NCBI GenBank assembly: GCA_027061995.1
Contig: JAMOUT010000007.1
Coordinates: forward strand, 1-63,174
Length of the DNA stretch: 63,174 bases
Direction: 5' to 3'
Source: Candidatus Aminicenantota bacterium
GTDB lineage: Bacteria > Acidobacteriota > Aminicenantia > JAMOAD01
Position 1 is the stretch's first letter. Each line of letters begins with the position of its first letter. Below are positions 26,111 to 33,900 of the stretch, piece after piece. Made by a program: the position numbers and the translations under genes. Below the pieces are notes generated by a model that saw nothing but the letters and a program-made list of their open reading frames with translations, was not told where the DNA came from and ran no database searches.

Positions 26111-26520
26111 TTATTAAGTTTCTTACTTACCGCATCAATTATTCCGTTTATAAATTTGGGAGAAGAGTCGGTGCCATAAATTTTGGAAATCTCTATAGCT
26201 TCATCGATAATAACAGGTTTCGGAATCTCTTTTTTAAAAAAGAGTTCGAATATAGCGATTCGTAAGATATTTTTATCTATTAAAAACATTCTCTGAAGAT
26301 TCCAATTCTTTGAAACCTCCTTTATCTTTTCATCAATAAATTTTTGATTATCAACAACTCCTTGAACCAACTCTCTGGTGTATTCCTTTACTTTACGGTC
26401 TTTGGAGGAGGCAAAATTATCCCAGAAATAATTGAGTATGTCATCAATATCATCTTTTGTGGCATCATATTCAAAGAGGATTTTAAGAGCCTCCTCCCGT
26501 GCTTTTCTTCGTCTTCCCAT
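26107..26520 (-). CDS. nusB: Transcription antitermination factor NusB
   Basis: The 137-residue all-helical protein starts RRRKAREEALKILFEYD, the arginine-rich boxA-binding helix of NusB. It ends with IDEAIEISKIYGTDSSPKFINGIIDAVSKKL, the family's C-terminal signature. It works with NusE in antitermination complexes on rRNA operons. Adjacency to ribH is common in bacteria. No good SD precedes the ATG. A 16-base palindrome lies in the short gap to ribH. Confidence 0.96.
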   Translation of the reverse strand: MGRRRKAREEALKILFEYDATKDDIDDILNYFWDNFASSKDRKVKEYTRELVQGVVDNQKFIDEKIKEVSKNWNLQRMFLIDKNILRIAIFELFFKKEIPKPVIIDEAIEISKIYGTDSSPKFINGIIDAVSKKLNK

Positions 26521-26533
26521 ATTTATCTAATTG

Positions 26534-26559
26534 ATAGTATTTATACTATTTTATACTAT
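26534..26559. promoter_or_regulatory. AT-rich palindrome with extra half-site before nusB
   Basis: ATAGTAT-TT-ATACTAT (26534-26549) is a perfect inverted repeat. The half-site ATACTAT recurs at 26553-26559. It fills the ribH-nusB gap and could be an operator or an mRNA hairpin; nothing else identifies it. Confidence 0.3.
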
Positions 26560-26565
26560 TATTTT

Positions 26566-27033
26566 TCAGAACTCTTTCTGATAGAGATTGATCATCTCTA
26601 CTAAAGAGATTGCAGCATCAAAACCTTTATTTCCCATTTTTGTGCCGGCTCTGTCCGTTGCTTGATCCAAAGTATCGGCCGTTATGATACCGTAAGCTAT
26701 TGGGATCTCGGATTGTAAAGCAACTTGAGCTATCCCTTTGGTTGTTTCCGCTGCAATATAATCAAAGTGAGGAGTTTCCCCTCTTATGATTACACCGAGA
26801 GTTAATATGCCATCATATTTTTTTTGAGAAACCATTTTTTTCAATGTCATGGGAATCTCAAAAGAGCCGGGAACTTTGTAAACATCAATATTGGATTCAT
26901 CTCCACCTGTTCGTTTAATGGCATCAATGGCACCTTCAAGGAGCCTTTCCGAATAAAAATTGTTAAATCTTGATAAAACAATCCCTATCTTTGTTTTTTT
27001 TGATAATAATAGTTTACCCTCTTTCGCTTGCAT
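26566..27033 (-). CDS. ribH: 6,7-dimethyl-8-ribityllumazine synthase
   Basis: RibH condenses the ribityl-aminopyrimidine with dihydroxybutanone phosphate to give lumazine, the riboflavin precursor. The 155-residue sequence has the family blocks SRFNNFYSERLLEGA, VPGSFEIPMTLKKM, GVIIRGETPHFDYI (catalytic His within PHFDY), AYGIITADTLDQATDRAG and NKGFDAA. It starts on the stop of rocD (one-base overlap). The other riboflavin genes are not here and no FMN riboswitch is visible upstream. Confidence 0.97.
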   Translation of the reverse strand: MQAKEGKLLLSKKTKIGIVLSRFNNFYSERLLEGAIDAIKRTGGDESNIDVYKVPGSFEIPMTLKKMVSQKKYDGILTLGVIIRGETPHFDYIAAETTKGIAQVALQSEIPIAYGIITADTLDQATDRAGTKMGNKGFDAAISLVEMINLYQKEF

Positions 27034-28223
27034 TATCCCTCCAAAATTTTCTTTATTCTGTCAAGAGCCCAATCTATTTCCTCTTTTGTTATCACAAGAG
27101 GGGGGGCAAATCTTATAACCTTTTCATGAGTCTCTTTACACAGCAGCCCCTCTTCCATCAGTTTTTCCGCGTATTCTCTCGCGGGAACATCAAGCTCCAG
27201 ACCGATTAAAAGCCCTCTTCCTCTGACTTCGGTTATATGAGGGTTGTCTATTTTTCTTAATTGATCCATAAAATAATTTCCAAGTTCATTTGCTCTCTCG
27301 GCAAGCTTTTCATTTTCTATAACTTCAAGGGCGGCAATTGCTACCGCGGCACCGAGGGGATTACCTCCGAAAGTTGACCCATGATCACCGGGATTAAAAA
27401 CACCGAGAACCTCCTTTGAAGATAGAACAGCTGAAACAGGCATTATGCCTCCACCGAGTGCTTTTCCGAGGATAACCATATCTGGTTTGATTTCTTCCCA
27501 TTCAAAAGCAAAGTTTTTACCTGTTCTTGCAAGTCCTGTTTGAATTTCGTCAAGCACAAGAAGAACTCTGTTTTTATCTGCAAGTTCTCTCAATTTTTTC
27601 AAATATCCCTCTTCGGGAATGATAATGCCACCCTCTCCCTGTATAGGTTCCACCATAATCGCAACAGTATTTTTGGTTATGGCTTTTTCTATCTCCTCGG
27701 CATCTCCGTATTTTACGATTTTAAAACCCGGGGTGAAAGGGCCAAAACCATCTTTGTATTGTTCTTCGGTTGTAAAACTGATAATTGTTATTGTTCTTCC
27801 GTGAAAATTATTGGCAGCCACTATAATCTCAGCTTTGTCATTTTCAACCCCTTTTACTTTGTATCCCCATTTTCTGACAGCTTTTAACGCTGTTTCAACT
27901 GCTTCTGCTCCCGTATTCATGGGAAGAGCCATATCAAAACCTGAAAACTCACAAACTTTCTTTAAAAACAGAGGTAATTGATCATTATGAAAAGCTCTTG
28001 AGGTTAGTGTTACTTTATCAAGTTGTTTTTTCGCAATATCAACTATATAGGGGTGTCTATGTCCCTGATTTAATGCCGAGTAAGAAGAAAGCATATCCAT
28101 ATATTTTTTACCCTCAACATCCCACACCCATACTCTTTCCGCCTTTGCAATAACTATCGGAAGCGGGTGATAATTATGTGCTCCGTATTCATCATTAATC
28201 CTTATTAATTCTTTTGAATTCAT
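27033..28223 (-). CDS. rocD: Ornithine aminotransferase (class III PLP aminotransferase)
   Basis: The 396-residue protein matches bacterial ornithine--oxo-acid transaminases, which give glutamate semialdehyde from ornithine. Visible signatures are the start [72 protein letters not shown] and the PLP lysine in [17 protein letters not shown]. The same organism has a polyamine operon at 60.5-62.7 kb, so ornithine/arginine metabolism may be linked; that is inference. AGGAGG lies seven bases before the ATG, and a promoter is predicted at 28257-28285. Confidence 0.93.
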   Translation of the reverse strand: MNSKELIRINDEYGAHNYHPLPIVIAKAERVWVWDVEGKKYMDMLSSYSALNQGHRHPYIVDIAKKQLDKVTLTSRAFHNDQLPLFLKKVCEFSGFDMALPMNTGAEAVETALKAVRKWGYKVKGVENDKAEIIVAANNFHGRTITIISFTTEEQYKDGFGPFTPGFKIVKYGDAEEIEKAITKNTVAIMVEPIQGEGGIIIPEEGYLKKLRELADKNRVLLVLDEIQTGLARTGKNFAFEWEEIKPDMVILGKALGGGIMPVSAVLSSKEVLGVFNPGDHGSTFGGNPLGAAVAIAALEVIENEKLAERANELGNYFMDQLRKIDNPHITEVRGRGLLIGLELDVPAREYAEKLMEEGLLCKETHEKVIRFAPPLVITKEEIDWALDRIKKILEG

Positions 28224-28256
28224 TTTCGTATCCTCCTGAGGTTAATTATAAGATAG

Positions 28257-28285
28257 ATTGTAAAATTTTAAATGATTTTTGTCAA
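28257..28285 (-). promoter_or_regulatory. Predicted sigma-70 promoter of the rocD-ribH-nusB operon
   Basis: The minus strand has TTGACA (28285-28280), a 17-base spacer and TACAAT (28262-28257). The expected start near 28250 gives a ~27-base leader containing the AGGAGG of rocD. Confidence 0.65.
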
Positions 28286-28469
28286 CTCTTAACTATACCA
28301 TGAAATTACAAAATAATTTATCCTTTTTATAATAATTATAATGTCAATATGATTTCTCCCTTTTTTATGCACGCATCTCTTCTTTATTATTAGTTTTAAT
28401 TTTCTTTTTGGTTTCTCTCTGTTTATGGTTTTTCTATTTGAGATTTTTAGGGGGACTGATTCGGTCCGA

Positions 28470-28498
28470 TTGATTTTTACATATTATTGATATAGAAT
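28470..28498 (+). promoter_or_regulatory. Predicted promoter of the NUDIX gene, leaderless type
   Basis: TTGATT (28470-28475), 17 bases and TAGAAT (28493-28498) end five bases before the ATG at 28504. No SD is present. An imperfect hairpin-like repeat (GGACTGA...TCGGTCC, about 28453-28467) lies just upstream of the -35 and could be an operator. Confidence 0.6.
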
Positions 28499-28503
28499 AA
28501 TTA

Positions 28504-29019
28504 ATGGTTTCAATTGAGAGAGATGCTAAATTTTGTCCTTACTGCGGCCATTCGCTGGGAAGTGTTGTTGTAGAGGGAAAACAGAGAAGTTATTGCGAGA
28601 GTTGTAAAAGGGTGATTTATGATAATCCGGTGCCGGTTGTTGCCGGAGTTATTATTAAGGATAATGGTGTTCTTCTTGTTAAAAGAGGGATAGAGCCGCG
28701 TAAAGATTATTGGTCTCTTCCTTCGGGTTTTATTGATACTATGGAAGATGCCGAGACTGCCATGATCAGGGAGATGAAAGAGGAAACCAATCTTGATATT
28801 AAAAAAGCCCGATATATTACGAGTATAGCTCAAAGAGGGATGAGATATAACTCTGTTCTGATAATCGGTTTTCATATTACAGAGTATAAAGGGGAATTGG
28901 AACCCGGGGATGATGCTGTGGAAGCAAAATTTTTTAAAATGGATAATTTACCTGAGTTTGCTTTTTCAAAACATTATGAACTTGTTAAAATTGTTTTAAA
29001 AAAGGAAAAACTTTTATAA
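28504..29019 (+). CDS. NUDIX hydrolase with N-terminal zinc ribbon (NudC-like)
   Basis: The 171-residue protein opens with a zinc ribbon (FCPYCGHS ... YCESCKR), followed by a NUDIX fold. The box reads G-x5-E-x7-REMKEET: GFIDTMEDAETAMIREMKEET. Such proteins hydrolyse nucleoside diphosphates linked to another moiety; zinc-ribbon members include NADH pyrophosphatases, but the substrate cannot be read. The usual NudC downstream motif SQPWPFPxS is not seen, so it is probably a different subgroup. The ATG lacks an SD and lies five bases after a -10, suggesting leaderless expression. rsmI follows after four bases. Confidence 0.9.
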   Translation: MVSIERDAKFCPYCGHSLGSVVVEGKQRSYCESCKRVIYDNPVPVVAGVIIKDNGVLLVKRGIEPRKDYWSLPSGFIDTMEDAETAMIREMKEETNLDIKKARYITSIAQRGMRYNSVLIIGFHITEYKGELEPGDDAVEAKFFKMDNLPEFAFSKHYELVKIVLKKEKLL

Positions 29020-29023
29020 TAAG

Positions 29024-29818
29024 ATGGAAGAACTTTACATTATTTCAACACCCATAGGAAATATGGAAGATATAACCTTAAGGGCTGTCAGAATATTAAA
29101 GGAGTTAAAGCTTCTTATTGTCGAGGATACGAGAACAGCAAGAAAACTATTGTCTCTTCTTGAAATACCTTTGAAGGATAAAGTATTTGTCAGTTATTAT
29201 AAAGGGCAAGAGGGGTATAAGATAGAAAATTTACTAAATAAGATTAAAGAATTCGGGAAAGCGGGGATAATATCCGAAGCGGGAACACCGCTTATATCTG
29301 ATCCCGGGTTTTTACTTATTAAGAAGGCTAAAGAGGCTGGAGTGAAAATAACCGCTGTTCCCGGTCCGACAGCTTTAATAGCCTCCCTTACAATAGGGGG
29401 GATAAATACCGATAATTTTTTGTTTCTCGGATTTCCTCCGAGAGCAGAGGGGAAATTTTTAAGATTGATGAGACAGATAATCCCTCACCCTTGGACCATT
29501 GTTTTTTATGAATCACCGAACAGAGTAAATAAAACACTTGAACTTTTATCAAAGATTATTCCCGAAAGAAGAATCGCCATTGTTCGGGAGATTACTAAAA
29601 AATTCGAGGAAACAATTGAAGGAAAAGTTAAGGAAGTGGCTGAAAAAATATCAAATAAAAAGATAAAAGGGGAGATTACTATTATTATTGAGGGAAACCG
29701 TGAGAAAATAACAAATCCGAAAAACAAAGAGGAACTTTTAAAGTTAATATCCTCAATAACTACACTTTCCGATAAAAAGATTGAAAAACTGCTTTCCGAT
29801 AAATACGGAAAAAATTAA
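29024..29818 (+). CDS. rsmI: 16S rRNA (cytidine1402-2'-O)-methyltransferase
   Basis: The 264-residue protein is a tetrapyrrole-methylase-fold enzyme of the RsmI family, which 2'-O-methylates C1402 in the ribosomal decoding centre. Family blocks are STPIGNMEDITLRAVRILKE, VEDTRTARKLL, ISEAGTPLISDPGFLL, AVPGPTALIASL, FLGFPPR and FYESPNRV. It follows the NUDIX gene closely and likely shares its promoter. Its stop lies at the edge of a decayed gene on the other strand. Confidence 0.96.
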   Translation: MEELYIISTPIGNMEDITLRAVRILKELKLLIVEDTRTARKLLSLLEIPLKDKVFVSYYKGQEGYKIENLLNKIKEFGKAGIISEAGTPLISDPGFLLIKKAKEAGVKITAVPGPTALIASLTIGGINTDNFLFLGFPPRAEGKFLRLMRQIIPHPWTIVFYESPNRVNKTLELLSKIIPERRIAIVREITKKFEETIEGKVKEVAEKISNKKIKGEITIIIEGNREKITNPKNKEELLKLISSITTLSDKKIEKLLSDKYGKN

Positions 29819-30253
29819 TTATTTAAAAATTCAAGGGAACATCCTATATAAAGAGTTGTGGTGATTAAAAGGCAGTCCTCATCTATGTTAAATCTCGGAT
29901 GCTGGCGATGAAAATCCGTTTTTCTCGCTATTTTCCAAACCAACAAAAACTCCCGAAAATTTTTGAAGATAGTATGCAAAATCTTAGGTAGCTGTTATTT
30001 TTCGGAAATCAAGTAAAACTTTGTCTCCTAATAGTTTTTTTACGGATTGTTTTGCAAGATTAACAGAATCTTTTTTATTGTTCAATGACGGAGGTCTGAA
30101 ATCATATTCCAAGCTTACCTCAGTGCTGTATCCTTTTGCCGTGTTTTCCGTAATTTGTTTAATTTTTTTCAATAATTTTTCTTATTTCATTTCAAGATAT
30201 CTGGCTGTTCCTTCAAGCAATCCTTCGGGAGCTATAATATTATCTATTATTCT
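29815..30253 (-). pseudogene. Decayed M20D amidohydrolase (C-terminal part)
   Basis: Read on the minus strand from about 30253, the sequence gives NIIAPEGLLEGTARYLEMK, an in-frame TAA, then a stretch with ITENTAKGYSTEVSLEY and PPSLNNK. A second TAA follows, then DFAYYLQKFSGVFVGLEN. After a frameshift comes QHPRFNIDEDCLL and LEFLNN, ending at 29815. These pieces are, in order, the dimerisation-lid end, the EDFAY metal-site region and the HPRFxIDE signature of M20D (hippurate/IAA-amino-acid hydrolase type) peptidases. Two stops, one frameshift and no 5' half show it is dead. A 62-codon open stretch at 29984-30172 is only part of this relic. Confidence 0.85.
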
Positions 30254-30279
30254 TTATTATATATTATTTTATGTATTTT

Positions 30280-31032
30280 TTAGTCATTAGAGCCTGAAAT
30301 AATATCAAAAACAGCTCCGAGACCTGTCGATTTTCCCCCTCCTGTTCTCGAAGCATAAAGACCGAGTTCTCTTCTTAATTTTGAAAGAGTCATTGATTGA
30401 AGAATAACTTTACCGGGGCCTTTAACTGTTGTTAAAAATAAACCTTCACCACCGAATATAGCGGTTTTTATCCCGCCTACGAATTCGATATTATAATCCA
30501 CGGTATCTTCAAAACCCACGACAGAACCGGTGTCTATCTGTAATGTTTCTCCCGCTTGAAGATTAAACTCTATAAAATCTCCCCCTGCGTGGATAAAAAC
30601 AATACCTGAGCCCGAAAATTTTTCAAGAATAAAACCCTCTCCTCCGAAAAGTCCGGCTCCAATCTTTTTTTGAAAAGCTATATTGAATTCAACTCCCATC
30701 TCTGCCGCAAGAAAAGCATCCTTTTGGGCAAGAAAAGGTTTTCCCGTAACATCAATAGGTTGGATTCTTCCGGGGAAATCACCGGCAAACCCCACCTCTC
30801 CCGAATTATTGTCTTTAATTGTAAAATGGGTTGTAAAAAGAGATTCTCCGGCTATTTTCCTTTTTACCGCTCCCCAAAGCTTGTCTCCGAGAGAATTACC
30901 TTTCATCTGGGTATCCATGTTTACATTATTTGTTTTATAAACCATTTTCCCTGCTTCAGCATAAATCTCCTCTCCGGGTTTTAATGTAACTCTCACAATT
31001 TGAAGATTGTCTCCTTCGATTTTATAATCCAT
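30280..31032 (-). CDS. AIM24/TIGR00266-family protein
   Basis: The 250-residue protein is a glycine-rich beta-structure of the AIM24-like (TIGR00266) family. Signatures include VTLKPGEEIYAEAGKMVYKTNNV, FAGDFPGRI, FLAAEMGVEFNIAFQKK, LFGGEGFILEKFSGSG and IFGGEGLFLTTVKGPGKV. Members are widespread but have no clear biochemical role; the trimeric fold is known from structures. It is the last gene of the mscS-DUF763 run and overlaps DUF763 by 11 bases. Confidence 0.88.
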   Translation of the reverse strand: MDYKIEGDNLQIVRVTLKPGEEIYAEAGKMVYKTNNVNMDTQMKGNSLGDKLWGAVKRKIAGESLFTTHFTIKDNNSGEVGFAGDFPGRIQPIDVTGKPFLAQKDAFLAAEMGVEFNIAFQKKIGAGLFGGEGFILEKFSGSGIVFIHAGGDFIEFNLQAGETLQIDTGSVVGFEDTVDYNIEFVGGIKTAIFGGEGLFLTTVKGPGKVILQSMTLSKLRRELGLYASRTGGGKSTGLGAVFDIISGSND

Positions 31033-32104
31033 CTTTTCCTCCTATAAATTTATTGCTTAATTTTCTTAATACCTCCATCTTTTCTCTGTTTCCGAGTTTT
31101 GATTTTTTTATCGCTTTTCCTATTATCTCTATTGTTTTATCGTATCCTGTCCTGTCAACAGGATAAGGGGTCCCGTCTTTACCTCCGTGAGCATAACTGA
31201 AGATAACGGGATCTTCAAAACTCGGTTTTGCTCCGTAAATTACGGCAGCTGTTAAAGATAATGCTCTTAAAGTTTTAGGACCTGTTCCTTTTATATTTAA
31301 AATATCCGTGAAATCATTTATCTCGGAAGAATATGCTTTTAAGGATATTTTTTTTAGATTTTTAAAAAGGATATCACTTATCTCTATAATATGGTGGGAA
31401 GGCATTGTAAGCTTTATAATCTCTTTTTCAAATTTTTCCGGTTTTTGTTTTAATATTTCCAATATTCCCGATTTATTTTTATTTGATTTTTTTGAAGTTA
31501 AATTTAACACTTTTTTCCCTTTTCCCCCTCCGTCAATTCCGGTATGAGGTTCTTCCGCAAAATCAACAACTTTTTCACTTAGCCAATGATATCTTCTCGC
31601 CCTTTTATTTATGGATTTTAATCCTTGTTGCACCACACTCCATTTACCGCTGTCAGTAAAAAAAATCGTATGATGGTATATTGAAAAACCATCCTGAATA
31701 CAGGAATTATCAACCTTTGCCGATAATTTGCTTGCTTTGATAAGGGGGAGAGGATTAAAAGAATATTTTTCCGCATAATTAATAATAGTATCAGGTGTTT
31801 TTAATGCATATTTTCCCTTTCCTCCGGCTGCAAAAAGACCTGTTGTTTTTGAGATTTTTCTGACAGCTTCTTTAATAGCTCCCGCCGTAACCGTTGAAAG
31901 TCCCGAAGAATGCCAATCAAAACCGAGAACATTTCCCAGTGATTGAAACCAAACGGGATCCGACATCCTCTTTAAAAATTCTTCCTTTGAATATTCGGTT
32001 AATAATGCTTCCACAATAACCGTTGAAAGTTTGACCATTCTATCGAATAACCATCGCGGAGCTTTTCCTCCGTGCAAGGGTAGATCAGCGTATCCTGTTC
32101 TCAT
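31022..32104 (-). CDS. DUF763-family protein
   Basis: The 360-residue protein begins MRTGYADLPLHGGKAPRWL and contains GLFAAGGKGKYALKTP, TGIDGGGKG, MPSHHI, a helix-hairpin-helix-like IKGTGPKTLRALSL and FSYAHGGKDGTPYPVDR. These are the hallmarks of DUF763, a family of unknown function found in archaea, thermophiles and scattered bacteria. The HhH-like segment suggests nucleic-acid binding; that is inference. Overlaps of four bases with mscS and 11 with the AIM24 gene make it a coupled middle gene. Confidence 0.85.
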   Translation of the reverse strand: MRTGYADLPLHGGKAPRWLFDRMVKLSTVIVEALLTEYSKEEFLKRMSDPVWFQSLGNVLGFDWHSSGLSTVTAGAIKEAVRKISKTTGLFAAGGKGKYALKTPDTIINYAEKYSFNPLPLIKASKLSAKVDNSCIQDGFSIYHHTIFFTDSGKWSVVQQGLKSINKRARRYHWLSEKVVDFAEEPHTGIDGGGKGKKVLNLTSKKSNKNKSGILEILKQKPEKFEKEIIKLTMPSHHIIEISDILFKNLKKISLKAYSSEINDFTDILNIKGTGPKTLRALSLTAAVIYGAKPSFEDPVIFSYAHGGKDGTPYPVDRTGYDKTIEIIGKAIKKSKLGNREKMEVLRKLSNKFIGGKDGL

Positions 32105-33795
32105 TTACTTTTGCTTTGGGTTTTATCAATTATATTAATATAATTATAAGGGATATCAATCCCCTCTTTATCAAATCTCTTTTTAATCCTTTTTCTGAAT
32201 TCTCTTCCTACAGCCCATTGGTTTCCCGGTTTTGTTTTCGCTATAACAGTATAAACAATCGCAGAATCACCTAAAGAATCAACTCCGAGACATGAAGGCT
32301 CCTCTTTCAAGACTTTTTTCCAATCCTCATCTTTATAAAAATCTTTTCCTATGGCATTTAAAGTTTTAATAACTTTATCGGGATCATCATCATAGGAGGC
32401 TCCTATCTTTAAAACCGTTCTTGCCCATTTATATGTAAGATTCGTAACACTTGAGATACTGCCGTTAGGAATAATATGGACACTTCCGTCAAAAGAACGA
32501 ACCGTAATTGTTCTAAGGGATATTCTCTCAACTGTTCCCGTTTTCCCGTTAATCTCAACAACATCACCGATTGCAAGTTGCTCTTCCATAAGTATGAAAA
32601 AACCGGAAACAATATCTTTGACGAGTGATTGGGCACCAAAACCGACCGCAAGAGAAATACCACCCGCTGCAACAAGAAAAGGGGCATAATCTATATTGAG
32701 TTCACCGAGAACCCATAGAACCGCAAGGGTCCATAAAGTTATTCTTATTAATGTCATGGATATATTAAACAAGGTGTAATATCTTTTCTTTCTCTCCTCT
32801 TTCAGTCTTTTGTTTTTTTCAACATGTTTTATAAATTTTGAACCTAATTGCTTTATCAGTTTCGTAATAAGTATAACGGCGATTATAGCTATAATGATAA
32901 CAAAAACACCTTTTAATATCATCTTTTTTATCTGCTTGATACTTTGTTTTTTTAAAAGAGTTATCTGTTTTTGTATCTCTGATACTTGAGCATTCAAACT
33001 ATTTAATTTACTTTGTGAAAGATATATCGAGGCTCTTATCGTATTTAATTTGGGAATCTCGAACCCCTCTATTCTTATGCTTCTAACTCTGGCAAGAATT
33101 CTATAAACCAATGCTTCGATTGAATTATTTGATTTTCTCGCTTTTTCTTTTAATTGTAAAATCTCTTTTCTTTTTTCCTCTATTTTCGACTCTTTTTGCT
33201 TAGCTTTTTCTTCAAGAGTTTTCAGTTTATCTTTTTCTAAATTAATATTATTAATATCCTCTTTTAATAAACTTTTTAAATATTCTATCTTTGCTGATAT
33301 TGAACCGTTTACTTTCCGTTTGTCTTTAACCGATGAATTCCCTTTTTTTATCTGTTGAAATCTTTCTATCTCCCTTTCGATTCTATCTATATAAAGACCT
33401 ACATTATTAATCTCTTTTTGAAGAGAATATATGCTTTTCGGAGATTTTCCTTTGAACTCAACAAGTTTTTTAAAAATAGCCGAAGATAACTCCGGTTTTT
33501 GTTTGGAAAGAGTTATAAAAGCGGGAAATAATTTATCTTCCAAAATATTATATTCTTTTATTAGAAGCTCGAATTTCCTTTTGTTAAAATTAAGTTTTTC
33601 CACAAGTTTGTTTATTTTCGGAAGCTCGTCAAAACCGGGTATCCTATCAGGGGAAAAATCATTTAAAGCTTTGTATTGCTCCATCAGATTAGTAAATTGG
33701 GTATCAAGAGATTTGATATTTTCAGGCATCCATTCCTGAGCATATACAGGGATAATAAATATCAATAATAATAAAGCAATTATAACTTTTTTCAT
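32101..33795 (-). CDS. MscS-family mechanosensitive channel with long periplasmic coiled coil
   Basis: The 564-residue protein has a signal peptide (MKKVIIALLLLIFIIPVYA) and about 250 residues of charged helical coiled coil. A membrane helix near 295-315 and others at ~345-395 precede the MscS pore helix and beta domain (AAGGISLAVGFGAQSLVKDIVSGFFILMEEQLAIGDVVEI, TVERISLRTITVRSFDGSVHIIPNG). E. coli MscS is about half this size; the extra N-terminal region resembles larger MscK-type members. It should gate on membrane tension. A divergent sulfatase-like gene shares the upstream gap. Confidence 0.9.
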   Translation of the reverse strand: MKKVIIALLLLIFIIPVYAQEWMPENIKSLDTQFTNLMEQYKALNDFSPDRIPGFDELPKINKLVEKLNFNKRKFELLIKEYNILEDKLFPAFITLSKQKPELSSAIFKKLVEFKGKSPKSIYSLQKEINNVGLYIDRIEREIERFQQIKKGNSSVKDKRKVNGSISAKIEYLKSLLKEDINNINLEKDKLKTLEEKAKQKESKIEEKRKEILQLKEKARKSNNSIEALVYRILARVRSIRIEGFEIPKLNTIRASIYLSQSKLNSLNAQVSEIQKQITLLKKQSIKQIKKMILKGVFVIIIAIIAVILITKLIKQLGSKFIKHVEKNKRLKEERKKRYYTLFNISMTLIRITLWTLAVLWVLGELNIDYAPFLVAAGGISLAVGFGAQSLVKDIVSGFFILMEEQLAIGDVVEINGKTGTVERISLRTITVRSFDGSVHIIPNGSISSVTNLTYKWARTVLKIGASYDDDPDKVIKTLNAIGKDFYKDEDWKKVLKEEPSCLGVDSLGDSAIVYTVIAKTKPGNQWAVGREFRKRIKKRFDKEGIDIPYNYINIIDKTQSKSK

Positions 33796-33812
33796 CTTCT
33801 ACCTCCTTATAA

Positions 33813-33841
33813 ATTATATCCGAAAACAGGATAAAAGTAAA
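33813..33841 (-). promoter_or_regulatory. Predicted promoter of the mscS operon
   Basis: The minus strand has TTTACT (33841-33836), a 17-base spacer and a perfect TATAAT (33818-33813). A short leader with AAGGAGG follows before the ATG at 33795. Confidence 0.5.
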
Positions 33842-33849
33842 AAGGGCGG

Positions 33850-33878
33850 TTGACTAAAAATGAAATTTGTCTTATAAT
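33850..33878 (+). promoter_or_regulatory. Predicted promoter of the sulfatase-like gene
   Basis: TTGACT (33850-33855), 17 bases and TATAAT (33873-33878) precede an AAGGAG-containing leader and the ATG at 33901. It diverges from the mscS promoter with only eight bases between the two -35 elements. Confidence 0.7.
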
Positions 33879-33900
33879 TTCTCTTTTTTAAAGGAGTATT

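Noticed and set aside
27033-27060. FMN riboswitch before ribH
   Set aside because: ribH starts on the rocD stop codon, so there is no leader to hold an aptamer.
27540-27887. Open frame antisense to rocD (115 codons)
   Set aside because: It lies entirely within a well-conserved aminotransferase; no SD, no recognisable sequence.
29984-30172. Small 62-codon gene on the minus strand
   Set aside because: Its sequence is a middle piece of the decayed M20D amidohydrolase, bounded by the in-frame stops of that relic.
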